From Azospirillum sp. TSH58 (GTDB lineage Bacteria > Pseudomonadota > Alphaproteobacteria > Azospirillales > Azospirillaceae), in assembly GCF_003119115.1 (NCBI RefSeq), contig NZ_CP022364.1, positions 1,264,501 through 1,328,500 of the forward strand: a DNA stretch of 64,000 bases. Reading direction: 5' to 3'. Shown here in pieces: positions 43,847 to 52,263 of this stretch. Under the pieces are notes generated by a model. The model searched no databases and was not told where the DNA came from. It saw only the letters and a list, made by a program, of their open reading frames with translations. How positions within the stretch are numbered: position 1 is the stretch's first letter; each line of letters opens with the position of its first letter. The position numbers were made by a program, and so were the translations under genes.

Positions 43847-44473
43847 ATGACCGCCTTCGCAAGCCGTCGCGCGGCCGAGGCCCGGCAGACCGGCGGCTAC
43901 TTCCACCCGCAGTTCCGCGCCCACACGATGAAGGTCTTCCTGGGCCATCATCTGGTCAGCGACCGCTCGGACGTGATGATGGTGACGACGCTGGGCTCCT
44001 GCGTGGCCGCCTGCGTCCACGACCCGGCGACGGCGATCGGCGGCATGAACCATTTCCTGCTGCCCGAGGTCCCGGAGTCCGAGGACGCCGGCACCGGGGC
44101 CGCGGCCCGCTACGGCTCGGTCGCCATGGAACGGCTGATCAACGATCTGCTGGCGCGCGGCGCCCAGCGCGGCCGGCTGGAGGTCAAGCTGTTCGGCGGC
44201 GCCCGCGTCATCGCCTCCAGCTTCGACGTCGGCCAGCGCAACGCCGCCTTCGCGCTCGACTATGTGCGGCGGGAGGGGTTGAAGCTGGTCGGCCAGGATC
44301 TGGGCGGCGCGTCGGCCCGGCGCATCCACTACTTCCCGCACACCGGCAAGGCCATGCGCAAGATGCTGCGGCCCGAGGCCCTGTCGGAGACGGCGAACCA
44401 GGAACTGCATTTCCGCTCCACCCTGCGGCACCAGCCGATCGAGGGCGACGTGGAACTGTTCGGGGAGGACTGA
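43847..44473 (+). CDS. cheD: chemoreceptor glutamine deamidase CheD
   Basis: CheD (208 aa) deamidates receptor glutamines and can bind a CheC-type phosphatase. The catalytic Cys52 in [14 protein letters not shown] and His69 in [10 protein letters not shown] keep the 17-residue spacing of the Thermotoga enzyme. KLFGGARV and [16 protein letters not shown] are also conserved. No cheC is present in the window. It lies between cheR and cheB, three bases from each. Confidence 0.94.
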   Translation: MTAFASRRAAEARQTGGYFHPQFRAHTMKVFLGHHLVSDRSDVMMVTTLGSCVAACVHDPATAIGGMNHFLLPEVPESEDAGTGAAARYGSVAMERLINDLLARGAQRGRLEVKLFGGARVIASSFDVGQRNAAFALDYVRREGLKLVGQDLGGASARRIHYFPHTGKAMRKMLRPEALSETANQELHFRSTLRHQPIEGDVELFGED

Positions 44474-44476
44474 GCC

Positions 44477-45541
44477 ATGACACGCTCCATCCGCGTCGTG
44501 ATCGTGGACGACAGCAGCCTGATGCGGGAGATGCTGAAGGCCATCATCTCCGAGGAGCCCGGCATCGAGGTGGTCGGCGTCGCCCGCGACCCCTACGAGG
44601 CGCGCGACGTCATCAAGCGGACCAACCCGGACGTCGTCACGCTGGACGTCGAGATGCCGCGGATGGACGGACTGTCCTTCCTGGAGAAGATCATGACGCT
44701 GCGCCCGACGCCGGTCGTCATGGTGTCCTCGCTGACCCAGGAGGGGTCGGAAGCGACGATCCGCGCGCTGGAGATCGGCGCGGTGGACTGCGTGGCCAAG
44801 CCCGACGGCTCGGAGGGCCACGGCTTCGAGGCGATGGCCCACGAGCTGGTCGGCAAGATCCGCATCGCCGCCACCGCCCGCCTGTCGATGCGGCGGCCCA
44901 AGCCCGCGACCTCGCCCCTCCAGACGCCGCGCCGCGCCGGGTCGGGCACCCGCTTCATCGCCATCGGCGCCTCCACCGGCGGGGTGGAGCGCATCCGCGA
45001 CGTGCTGGCGGTCATGCCCGCCGACTGCCCGCCCATCGTCATCACCCAGCACATGGGTCCCAGCTACGTCCCCAGCTTCGCCGCCCGGCTCGACCGCATC
45101 TCGCCGCCGTCGGTGGAGGTCGCCACCCAGGGCGCCCGGCTGGTCCAGGGCAAGGTCTACATCGCCCCCGGCGACCGGCATCTGGTGATCATCCGCGATG
45201 CCCAGGGCTATTCCTGCCACATCCAGGACGGGCCGGCGGTCAGCGGCCACCGCCCGTCGGTGGACGTGCTGTTCTCCTCCGTCGCCAAGGCGGCGGGGGC
45301 GAACGCGGTGGGGGTGATCCTGTCCGGCATGGGCCGCGACGGCGCGTCGGGCATGCTGGCGATGCGCGACGCGGGGGCCTATACCATCGGCGAACAGGAA
45401 TCGAGCTGCGTCGTCTACGGCATGCCGCGCGCCGCCCGGGAAGCCGGGGCGGTCGCCGTCGAACTGCCGCTGGCGCAGATACCGGCCGAGATGCTGCGCG
45501 CGTTCGACGCCATCGGCGAACACCGCACGCGCGCGAACTGA
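44477..45541 (+). CDS. cheB: chemotaxis methylesterase CheB
   Basis: CheB (354 aa) removes receptor methyl groups. The N-terminal receiver has phospho-acceptor Asp57 in [11 protein letters not shown]. The C-terminal esterase has the catalytic triad Ser166 (GASTGGVER), His192 (QHMG) and Asp288 (GRDGASGM). The linker is Arg/Pro-rich. It starts three bases after cheD and is followed 11 bases later by the receptor/CheZ-like hybrid. Confidence 0.96.
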   Translation: MTRSIRVVIVDDSSLMREMLKAIISEEPGIEVVGVARDPYEARDVIKRTNPDVVTLDVEMPRMDGLSFLEKIMTLRPTPVVMVSSLTQEGSEATIRALEIGAVDCVAKPDGSEGHGFEAMAHELVGKIRIAATARLSMRRPKPATSPLQTPRRAGSGTRFIAIGASTGGVERIRDVLAVMPADCPPIVITQHMGPSYVPSFAARLDRISPPSVEVATQGARLVQGKVYIAPGDRHLVIIRDAQGYSCHIQDGPAVSGHRPSVDVLFSSVAKAAGANAVGVILSGMGRDGASGMLAMRDAGAYTIGEQESSCVVYGMPRAAREAGAVAVELPLAQIPAEMLRAFDAIGEHRTRAN

Positions 45542-45552
45542 GGAGCAGCACC

Positions 45553-46719
45553 ATGTCTTTCTACGGCCGCGCGCCCCGCCTGGAAGCCGGACCGGAACCG
45601 GAGAAGCCGGACCTTCCCGACGATGGCGCTCCCGTGCACAGCCTGCCCGAGATCGGCGACAAGATCCCGGTCACCGGCGAGCTTCTGGCGACCTGGATGG
45701 GCTACGCCGACATCCAGCGCCGCACGCTGGAGGCCGTGCAGAACGAGCTGACCCGCACCTCGTCCACGGTCGAGGACGCCACGCTCGACCTTTCCTCGCG
45801 CTTCCGCGAACTGGCCGAGAAGGCCATGCAGCAGTCGGAGCGGGTGGAGCAGATCGTCGGCATGGCCGGCTCCGTCTCCATCGACGGGGAGCGGGTGCCG
45901 ATGGACCAGCTCGTCACCGGCATGCAGCAGATGATCGCGGACATGATCTCCAACATCGTCATGCTGTCGCGCCACGCCATGAGCATGGTCTATCTGCTGG
46001 ACGACGTGCAGAAGGACGTGGCGGAGCTGGAGAAGTCGATCGGCGACATCGACGCCATCAACCGCCAGACCAACTTCCTGGCGCTGAACGCCACCATCGA
46101 GGCGAGCCGCGCCGGCGAGGCCGGCCGCACCTTCGCCGTGGTCGCGCAGGAGGTGCGCCACCTCTCCCGCTCCACCGGGGCGCTGGCCGACCGCATGCGC
46201 TCCAAGGTCACCGCGGTGGTCAAGGGGGTGCGCAACGGCCACGACATCCTGCGCCAGATCGCCGACACCGACATGTCCCCCCAGATGCTCGCCAAGGAGC
46301 GGGTGGACAAGACCATGGACAGTCTGGTCGACCAGACCAACCACTTCCAGGCGGTGCTGGAGACGGCGGCGAACGTGTCGTCGGACATGTCCGCCACCAT
46401 CAGCCGCATGGTCACCGGGATGCAGTTCCAGGACCTGACCAAGCAGCGGCTGGAGGCCATCAACGACAGCCTCGCCATCATGGCGGAAGGGCTGAACGAG
46501 CTGGAAAACCGCACCCGCGTCGAAATGCCCGCTTCCTTGGGGCCGCAGGTTCCGCAGGAATGGCTCGACGAGCTGCTGGGCCGCTTCAAGCTGAGCGAGA
46601 TGCGCCAGCGCTTCGTGCGCCGGCTGCTGCTGGAAGGAACGGCGCTGGACGAGCATGGCGTTCTTGACGTCGATGCCGGCCAGGACGACAGTTCCGGCGG
46701 CGACATCGAACTTTTCTGA
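45553..46719 (+). CDS. soluble receptor-like protein with CheZ-type DxxxQ motif
   Basis: A 388-aa cytoplasmic protein with no TM segment. A Pro/acidic N-terminus of about 40 residues precedes a long helical region that contains a divergent MCP hairpin tip, [20 protein letters not shown] (about 169-190), then [14 protein letters not shown]. Towards the C-terminus [15 protein letters not shown] carries Asp294 and Gln298 in the DxxxQ spacing of the CheZ phosphatase active site (D143/Q147 in E. coli). The C-terminal 15 residues are acidic and end in a hydrophobic ELF, comparable with the CheY-binding tail of CheZ. It occupies the place of cheZ at the end of the che run. Whether it acts as a receptor, phosphatase or both is inference. 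Confidence 0.78.
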   Translation: MSFYGRAPRLEAGPEPEKPDLPDDGAPVHSLPEIGDKIPVTGELLATWMGYADIQRRTLEAVQNELTRTSSTVEDATLDLSSRFRELAEKAMQQSERVEQIVGMAGSVSIDGERVPMDQLVTGMQQMIADMISNIVMLSRHAMSMVYLLDDVQKDVAELEKSIGDIDAINRQTNFLALNATIEASRAGEAGRTFAVVAQEVRHLSRSTGALADRMRSKVTAVVKGVRNGHDILRQIADTDMSPQMLAKERVDKTMDSLVDQTNHFQAVLETAANVSSDMSATISRMVTGMQFQDLTKQRLEAINDSLAIMAEGLNELENRTRVEMPASLGPQVPQEWLDELLGRFKLSEMRQRFVRRLLLEGTALDEHGVLDVDAGQDDSSGGDIELF

Positions 46720-46832
46720 GGCCAAGGGATTCTCTGGAATCCCCGGCCTGTCTTGCTCCATTCTGGCGTGGTCCGCACAAGGCCACCCGCCCCAATGCCC
46801 CTTCAGGAACACCCTTCAGGAACACCGGACCG

Positions 46833-47138
46833 ATGGACTACGGAATTGAGGACAAGGAGCAGGAGACCCTGGTTCGGTTGCGCGGTCGCCTGACCTTCAA
46901 CGACCACGCCAAGCTGCGCGCCCTGATCCGGGAGATGCTGCAGAACAAGGCCAAACGTCAGGTGCTCGACCTCTCCACGCTGGAATTCGTCGATTCGGCG
47001 GGAATCGGCATGCTTCTGATCGCGCGGGAGGAAATGGCGAACGCGGACAAGCAGCTCGTCCTGCGCTCCGCCGCCGGGCAGGTCAAGCGCGTGCTGACGG
47101 TGGCCCAGCTCAACAAGATCGTCACGATCGAGGACTGA
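46833..47138 (+). CDS. STAS anti-sigma factor antagonist
   Basis: A 101-aa SpoIIAA/RsbV-type STAS protein. The phosphorylated Ser is Ser55 in FVDSAGIGMLL. It is nearly the same length as, and aligns with, the minus-strand paralogue at 54255-54560, which also has Ser55. In RsbV systems the partner ATPase phosphorylates the Ser and a PP2C phosphatase removes it; both partner types are encoded next. The 113-base gap upstream holds a 7-bp hairpin (GGGATTC/GAATCCC, 46726-46743). Confidence 0.92.
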   Translation: MDYGIEDKEQETLVRLRGRLTFNDHAKLRALIREMLQNKAKRQVLDLSTLEFVDSAGIGMLLIAREEMANADKQLVLRSAAGQVKRVLTVAQLNKIVTIED

Positions 47139-47143
47139 CCCCC

Positions 47144-47872
47144 TTGGTCCCTTCCCCCACCCGCGTCGCCGCCCTGCAAGGCCTGGGCGTGCCGGCCGAC
47201 CGGCTGGACCGGCTGTCGGCGGCGCTTCGGCTTCCGCCCCGGCGGCCCGGCTCCCCGGCGGGGGAGGAGTTCGGCGCCTCCGTTCTGCTTCTGGTGGGCG
47301 ACGCCGCCGCCGTCGAGGCGCCGGAGTTCTGGCAGAGGCCCTATGGCGCCTGGATCGAGGTCGCCGGCCTGTCCGACGCCCAGATCGTCGAGGCGGCGCG
47401 CCGCGCCGCCCGTTCCGACCTGTTCGCCTGCGTGACGACGGTGACCGCCAACCGCCTGCATCTGGCCGGGCGCATCCTGAACGGGCTGGCCGCCCTGCAC
47501 CCGATGCCGGAGGCCCAGCGCGACGACATGGAACTGGCGCTGCACGAGGCGATCAGCAACGCGGTGGTCCACGGCAACCTTCAGGTCGAAGGCATGAAGG
47601 GGCTGAGCGTGGAGGCGCTGGAGCGCTTTTCCCACGATCTGGCGGCGCGCATGGCCGACCCCGCCTTCGCCGACCGCCGGATCGAGGTCGCCGCTTGGCT
47701 GGAAAGCGCCTGCGCGGTGGTGGAGGTCGCCGACGAGGGAACCGGCTTCGCCCGGCCGGAGCGCATCGACTACGGCGCCTCGGGCCGCGGGCTGGACCTG
47801 ATCGCCGCCATCGTCGAGGAGCTTCAGCTGCTCGACGGCGGGCGCCGCATCCGCATGAGGTTTCCCCTCTGA
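47144..47872 (+). CDS. RsbW-like serine kinase / ATP-binding anti-sigma protein
   Basis: A 242-aa protein with a small N-terminal domain (about 1-100) and a GHKL ATPase of the RsbW/SpoIIAB type. The N-box is LALHEAISNAVVHGN, and VADEGTGF and GRGLDLI form the G boxes. The start is TTG at 47144 with GAGG upstream; a GTG at 47189 is an alternative. Its stop overlaps the next gene's ATG (TGATG). It should phosphorylate the STAS protein just upstream and may also bind a sigma factor, but none is encoded in the window. Confidence 0.88.
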   Translation: MVPSPTRVAALQGLGVPADRLDRLSAALRLPPRRPGSPAGEEFGASVLLLVGDAAAVEAPEFWQRPYGAWIEVAGLSDAQIVEAARRAARSDLFACVTTVTANRLHLAGRILNGLAALHPMPEAQRDDMELALHEAISNAVVHGNLQVEGMKGLSVEALERFSHDLAARMADPAFADRRIEVAAWLESACAVVEVADEGTGFARPERIDYGASGRGLDLIAAIVEELQLLDGGRRIRMRFPL

Positions 47873-49050
47873 TGGACGACGCCATCGCCGCCTGCCGCAT
47901 CCTGGTGGTGGATGACACCGACTTCAACCGCACACTGATCGGCGCCCTGCTCGGCGAAGCCGGATTCCAGAACGTCGCCTACGCCAAGGACGGCTTCGAC
48001 GCGCTGGCCCAGATCGCCGCCGAGGCGCCGGACCTGCTGATCCTCGACATCATGATGCCGGGGATGGACGGGTTCGAGGTCTGCCGCCGCCTGCGCGCCG
48101 ACCACGCCTACGCCGACCTGCCGGTGCTGGTGCAGACCGCCCTGTCCTCCAGCGACGACCGCAACCGCGCCTTCGCCGCCGGCACCACCGACCTGATCTC
48201 CAAGCCGCTGGACCGGACGGAGCTGGTCGCCCGCGTGCGCATCCATCTGCAGAACCGGGTGCTGATCCGCGACCTGCAGACCTACCGGGCGCGGGTCGAG
48301 GGGGAGCTGGCGATGGCCCGCTCCATGTACGACCATCTCCTGCCCTCCCCGGCGCTGTGCGCCGCGCTCTCGGACAGCGCGGGGGTGACGCTGCGGTCGC
48401 ACACGGCGCTGTCCTCCGACCTCGGCGGCGACCTCTGGGGGGTGCTGCCGCTGACCGGCGGGCGGTTCGGGCTGTTCCTGCTGGACATGGCCGGACGCGG
48501 CGTGTCGGCGGCGCTGAACGCCTTCCGCATGCACACGCTGATCCACGAGCTGGCTCCCCATCTCGGCGAGCGGCCCGGCGCCTTCCTCACCGAACTGAAC
48601 GAGCGGGCCGTCTGCCTGCTGGAGCTTGGGCAGCACGCCACGGTGATCTACGGCGTCGTGGACGGCGCGGCGGAGCGCTTCACCTACGCCGCCGCTGCGG
48701 CCGCCCCGCCGGTTCTGGTGCCGCCCGACGGCGCGCCGCTGGTCTTCGGCGAAGGGTCCGGCCAGCCGGTGGGCGTCGCCGTCGGCGCCCGCCACGAGGA
48801 ACGCGACCTGCCCTTCCCGCCGGACTCGGCGCTGGTCCTGCACTCGACCGCCGTGCTGGACACGCTGGGCGGGCGCAACGGCGGCCTCGCCGCCCTGCTG
48901 GGGAGCGCCGCCGTCCGGAACGCCATGGCCAGCGGCGGCGAGGGTGGCGACGCCTTCGCGGCGGTGACCGCGGCGCTCGCCGCGGCCCAGGGCGACGTGC
49001 CGCAAGACGACCACACGCTGGTCTGGATCGGGCGCGGGGGTGCGCGATGA
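47872..49050 (+). CDS. response regulator fused to SpoIIE/PP2C phosphatase domain, partly degenerate
   Basis: A 392-aa protein: an N-terminal receiver (acidic pocket VVDDTD, phospho-acceptor in LILDIMMPGMDG) followed by a short coiled coil and a SpoIIE-type PP2C domain. The first two metal motifs are SSDLGGDLWG and LLDMAGRG (GHG has become GRG). The motif that normally reads SDG or TDG is replaced by LHSTAVLD, so one metal-binding Asp is lost, while the final QDDHTL remains. Activity may be reduced. The next gene encodes a paralogue with all motifs intact. It lies in a coupled run: STAS, ATPase, this gene, the paralogue. Confidence 0.88.
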   Translation: MDDAIAACRILVVDDTDFNRTLIGALLGEAGFQNVAYAKDGFDALAQIAAEAPDLLILDIMMPGMDGFEVCRRLRADHAYADLPVLVQTALSSSDDRNRAFAAGTTDLISKPLDRTELVARVRIHLQNRVLIRDLQTYRARVEGELAMARSMYDHLLPSPALCAALSDSAGVTLRSHTALSSDLGGDLWGVLPLTGGRFGLFLLDMAGRGVSAALNAFRMHTLIHELAPHLGERPGAFLTELNERAVCLLELGQHATVIYGVVDGAAERFTYAAAAAAPPVLVPPDGAPLVFGEGSGQPVGVAVGARHEERDLPFPPDSALVLHSTAVLDTLGGRNGGLAALLGSAAVRNAMASGGEGGDAFAAVTAALAAAQGDVPQDDHTLVWIGRGGAR

Positions 49051-50261
49051 ACAACCTGCCGGAGGTTCCGGGGCTGGAGTCGGCCCGCGTCCTGGTGGTG
49101 GACGACAACCGCGTGAACCGCCACCTGCTCCAGGCCCTGCTGGAACGCGGCGGCGTCACCCGCATCGAGATGGCGGAGGACGGCAACGACGCGCTGGCCC
49201 GGCTGGACGCCTTCCGGCCCGACCTGATCCTGCTCGACCTGATGATGCCGAACCTGGACGGGTTCGAGATGTGCCGGCGCCTGCGCGCGATCCCCGCCTG
49301 GAAGGATCTGCCGGTCCTCGTGCAATCCAGCCTGAACCGGGCGGAGGACCGCGCCAAGGCCTTCGCCGCCGGGGCCACCGACTATGTGACCAAGCCGATC
49401 AACGCGGTCGAGCTGCTGGCCCGCGTGCGCATCCATCTGCAGAACCGCGCGCTTCTCCACGACCTCCAGTGTTTCCGCGAGCGGACGGAGAGCGAGCTGT
49501 CGCTCGCCCGCAAGATGCAGGAGCGGCTGATGCCCTCGCCGGAGCGGCTGGCCGAGGTGGAGGCCGCGGCGGCGGTGGGCATCGCCGCCCATTTCGCCCC
49601 CTCGTCGGAGCTGGGCGGCGATTTCTGGGACCTGCGGCACGACACCGTCGAACCGCGCCAGGGGCAGGGGCAGGGGCAGGGACAGGAGCAGGGCCGGACC
49701 ATGCTCTACATGGTCGATTTCTCCGGCCATGGCGTCGGCGCGGCGCTGAACACCTTCCGCCTGCACGCGATCTGCCAGCAGATGGACGTATCCGGCCTGA
49801 CCCCGGCGGAGTTCCTGTCCACCGTCAACCGGCGGCTGTGCGCCCTGCTTCCCAACGGGCAGTTCGCCACCATGCTGGCCGGGGTGGTCGAGCCGGCGGA
49901 GAACCGCTTCGTCTACGCCTCCGCCGGATCGACGCGCCCGATGGTCTGGGCGCCGGGCGATGCCGCGCCGCTGCTGGGCGACAGCGCCGGCCTGCCGCTC
50001 GGCCTGCTCGCCTCGGCGGAATATGAGGAGCGCTCCCTCCCCCTGCCGCCCGGCGGGCGTCTGTTCCTCTATTCGGACGGCGCCATCGAGATCCCGGTCG
50101 GCGGCGACGTTCTGGACGAGCCGGGACTCGCCGCCCTGGTCGCCGAGCGGATGGGCGAGACGGACGGCGGCCGCTTCCTGGACGGGCTGCTGGAGCGCCT
50201 GCGCGCCGTCGGTCCGATCGACGACGACCTGACCGCCCTGCTGCTGACCCGCAAGGGCTGA
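49047..50261 (+). CDS. response regulator fused to SpoIIE/PP2C phosphatase
   Basis: A 404-aa paralogue of the preceding gene, overlapping it by ATGA. The receiver has VVDDNRVN and LLDLMMPNLDG; the phosphatase domain has SSELGGDFWD, MVDFSGHGVGAAL, LYSDGAIE and DDDLTALLL, so all metal ligands are present. It probably dephosphorylates the STAS protein at 46833 when its receiver is phosphorylated. A run of Gln-Gly repeats (QGQGQGQGQEQG) from a hexanucleotide DNA repeat sits in the phosphatase domain, between the first two metal motifs. Confidence 0.9.
   Translation: MNNLPEVPGLESARVLVVDDNRVNRHLLQALLERGGVTRIEMAEDGNDALARLDAFRPDLILLDLMMPNLDGFEMCRRLRAIPAWKDLPVLVQSSLNRAEDRAKAFAAGATDYVTKPINAVELLARVRIHLQNRALLHDLQCFRERTESELSLARKMQERLMPSPERLAEVEAAAAVGIAAHFAPSSELGGDFWDLRHDTVEPRQGQGQGQGQEQGRTMLYMVDFSGHGVGAALNTFRLHAICQQMDVSGLTPAEFLSTVNRRLCALLPNGQFATMLAGVVEPAENRFVYASAGSTRPMVWAPGDAAPLLGDSAGLPLGLLASAEYEERSLPLPPGGRLFLYSDGAIEIPVGGDVLDEPGLAALVAERMGETDGGRFLDGLLERLRAVGPIDDDLTALLLTRKG
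49659..49694 (+). repeat. CAGGGG hexanucleotide repeat inside the SpoIIE domain
   Basis: Six tandem units: CAGGGG three times, then CAGGGA, CAGGAG and CAGGGC. They encode an alternating Gln-Gly loop. Change in unit number would keep the frame and alter only loop length. Confidence 0.85.
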
Positions 50262-50285
50262 CCGGCCCATGGAGCCGACGGGCGC

Positions 50286-50756
50286 ATGACCGCAAGCCCC
50301 CACCACGCCGCCCCGCCATTCCGGGCCGTCTCCGTCCGGGTGGTTCTGGACACCAACATCCTCGTCGGCTACGCCCTGCTGGGCGCCGAGGTGCCCCGCC
50401 GCAGCCTGGCCATCCAGCGCAGCGTGGAGGCGGTGCGGGCGCGGGGATCCGCCTTCGTGTCCGACGCCACCCTGGCGGAGCTGCGCGAGGTGCTGATGCG
50501 CCCGGACTTCGACCGCTACCGCCCGGCGGGGGAGCGCGCCGCCTTCCTGGCCGCCTTCGCCGCCGAGGCCCGGCGGGTCGAGCCCGCCCCGGTGGAGCGG
50601 CTGTGCCGCGACCCCGACGACGACATGTTCCTGGCCGTGGCGCTGGCCGCCGACGCCGATTGGCTGGTGACGGTGGACCGGCAGCTTCTCTCGGTGCGCC
50701 AGGTGGGCCGCACCCGCATCCTGCGCCCCGAACGGTTCCTCGACGCGATCGCCTGA
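50286..50756 (+). CDS. PIN-domain putative toxin (COG1569-like)
   Basis: A 156-aa PIN-fold RNase. VRVVLDTNILVGYAL gives the first catalytic Asp (Asp22), SDATLAELREVL a Glu, and RDPDDDMFLAVALAADADWLVTVD the C-terminal acids, so the metal site is complete. The family (TIGR00305/COG1569) is called a putative toxin, usually with a small DNA-binding antitoxin upstream. Here the upstream gene is a phosphatase 24 bases away and no antitoxin-like gene is adjacent, so it may be a solitary PIN nuclease. Confidence 0.85.
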   Translation: MTASPHHAAPPFRAVSVRVVLDTNILVGYALLGAEVPRRSLAIQRSVEAVRARGSAFVSDATLAELREVLMRPDFDRYRPAGERAAFLAAFAAEARRVEPAPVERLCRDPDDDMFLAVALAADADWLVTVDRQLLSVRQVGRTRILRPERFLDAIA

Positions 50757-50888
50757 CTCCGCGTCTCACCCTTCCACCCGTTGTCAACGTTCCGCCCGAA
50801 AAGTTTCCGCTCGACTTCCGATCTCCGTTCTCTAGAATGAAAAGAGAACACTTCGCAAACTAGCGGTGAACGGATCGCGGGTGACCGG

Positions 50889-51317
50889 ATGAGCACGCAA
50901 CCTCTCCTGTTCGACAGCCTGCCCGAGACGGAGCGGGCGCGCAAACCGGCGCGCCGGTCCCGCGCCACCACCGTGGCGGCGCCGGTGGCCGTCGATGTGG
51001 TGCGGGAGGATGTTCCGTCACCGTCGGCCCCGGCGCCCATGACCCTCGCGCTCGTCCCGCCGCCGCCCGTCCCGATGGCCCCGCGCGCCGACTTCGACCC
51101 GGCGGCCCTGACCAACGCGGAGCTGCGGGCGCTGGCCCAGGCCCTGCCCGACCACAAGCTGGCCCATCTGCTGATCGAAGCCGCGCGCGAGCTGAAGCGC
51201 CGCGCCGCTCCGGGGGCCTGGGAGGAGGAGGGAGAGGACGGCCCGTCCGAGCCGAATCCCCTTCTGCTGCGCGCCGCCCGGCAGGCGGTCGGGGAACTGT
51301 CGGGCGAGGATGGCTGA
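50889..51317 (+). CDS. hypothetical protein
   Basis: A 142-aa soluble protein I do not recognise. The first 70 residues are Arg/Ala/Pro-rich and probably disordered. Residues about 75-105 (LTNAELRALAQALPDHKLAHLLIEAARELKRR) are a helical pair, followed by an acidic Glu-rich stretch and a short C-terminal helix. The 132 bases upstream include an AT-richer patch (about 50830-50865) that may hold its promoter. Confidence 0.65.
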   Translation: MSTQPLLFDSLPETERARKPARRSRATTVAAPVAVDVVREDVPSPSAPAPMTLALVPPPPVPMAPRADFDPAALTNAELRALAQALPDHKLAHLLIEAARELKRRAAPGAWEEEGEDGPSEPNPLLLRAARQAVGELSGEDG

Positions 51318-51563
51318 CCAAGTCACGAACATTGACCGATTCACAGAATACGTGTCCGGAAACAAAATAATCCCGCCGCAATAGACCGTTTCGTACCCCA
51401 ACTTTGTGCGGCTTCCTCCCCCCGATTCGGGAATGATTGCGCGACAAGACACGCACTTATGTGCAATGATGTGTCCGTAGCCTGGCCAATGGCCGCGCCT
51501 GCGTTTCCGCGGCGCATCGCCGGCGGTCCGAGCCGAAAAGGAACGACCCGCGGGGAGGGTGAT

Positions 51564-52148
51564 TTGGACTGGATGACCTGGCTCCAGGATTGGGGCGATG
51601 CCTTCTATCCCCTGGCCTTCATATGGGCCTTCTTCGAAGGCGAGACCTTCGTCATCTTCGGCGGGATGGGCGCGCATCTGGGGATCATCAACCTTTACTG
51701 GTTGGTCGCCGCCGTCTGGATCGGCAGCTTCATGGGCGACCAGTGTTATTTCTGGATCGGCCGCAAATGGGGCGCCAAGGCGCTGGCCCGCTTCCCGGCG
51801 GCGGAGGCCCGCGCGTCCCGCGTGCTGTACTGGCTGGAAACCTACGGCGTCGGCTTCATCCTGGCCTTCCGCTTCCTCTACGGGGTGCGCAACATCGCCT
51901 CGGTCGCCGTCGGCACCTCGCGCATGCCCTGGCGCAAATTCCTGTTCTGGAACTTCATCGCCGCCGGCATCTGGGCCTGGAGCTTCGCCGGGGCCGGCTA
52001 TCTGTTCGGTGAGGCCGCCGCCGCCATCGGCGAGAACGGCCCGAAGATCCTCCTGCTCATCGCGCTGGGCATCGGCGTCACGCTCTTCGCGGTGAAGAGC
52101 GTGATGTGGGTCCGCCGCCGCTACGCCGCGTCCGAGACGCAGGCGTAA
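51564..52148 (+). CDS. DedA-family membrane protein
   Basis: A DedA/SNARE-associated (DUF-type VTT) protein of about 194 aa with four or five TM helices. FFEGETFVIFGG at the N-terminus (the F-x-E-x-x motif of DedA), GDQCYFWIGRKWG, FRFLYGVRNIASVAVGTSRMPWRKFLFWN and a C-terminal helix are typical. DedA proteins flip undecaprenyl phosphate or phospholipids and support envelope stability. The TTG at 51564 sits five bases from GGAGG; ATG 51573 lies too far from it but is possible. The 246 bases upstream are relatively AT-rich (51318-51480); no clear promoter was assigned. A terminator follows. Confidence 0.87.
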   Translation: MDWMTWLQDWGDAFYPLAFIWAFFEGETFVIFGGMGAHLGIINLYWLVAAVWIGSFMGDQCYFWIGRKWGAKALARFPAAEARASRVLYWLETYGVGFILAFRFLYGVRNIASVAVGTSRMPWRKFLFWNFIAAGIWAWSFAGAGYLFGEAAAAIGENGPKILLLIALGIGVTLFAVKSVMWVRRRYAASETQA

Positions 52149-52175
52149 CAGCGCCCCTCCCCCCGAGACCACGGC

Positions 52176-52215
52176 AAAGGGCCGCCGCGGGAAACCGCGG
52201 CGGCCCTTTTCGTTT
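52176..52215 (+). terminator. intrinsic terminator after dedA
   Basis: A perfect 15-bp stem (AAAGGGCCGCCGCGG at 52176-52190 with CCGCGGCGGCCCTTT at 52195-52209) closed by a GAAA tetraloop and followed by T-CG-TTT. It also works on the minus strand, where it would end the convergent phosphatase gene. Confidence 0.9.
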
Positions 52216-52260
52216 AAGCGTGCCCTTTTCGTTTAAGCGTGCCCTCATCGGTCAAGCGTG
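52204..52260. repeat. three 19-bp tandem repeats
   Basis: CCCTTTTCGTTTAAGCGTG occurs at 52204-52222 and 52223-52241, with a diverged third copy at 52242-52260. The first copy begins in the right arm of the dedA terminator, and a partial fourth (CCCTCACG) enters the 3' end of the minus-strand phosphatase gene, including its stop. It looks like duplication of the terminator tail. Confidence 0.85.
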
Positions 52261-52263
52261 CCC

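Noticed and set aside
50860..51456. A minus-strand 198-aa frame over the unknown gene at 50889
   Set aside because: Pro/Arg-rich shadow with no ribosome site or domain; the plus-strand gene has better composition.
52204..52260. The tandem repeats as a CRISPR array or attachment site
   Set aside because: There are no spacers, no cas genes, no integrase and no tRNA nearby; the copies abut directly.
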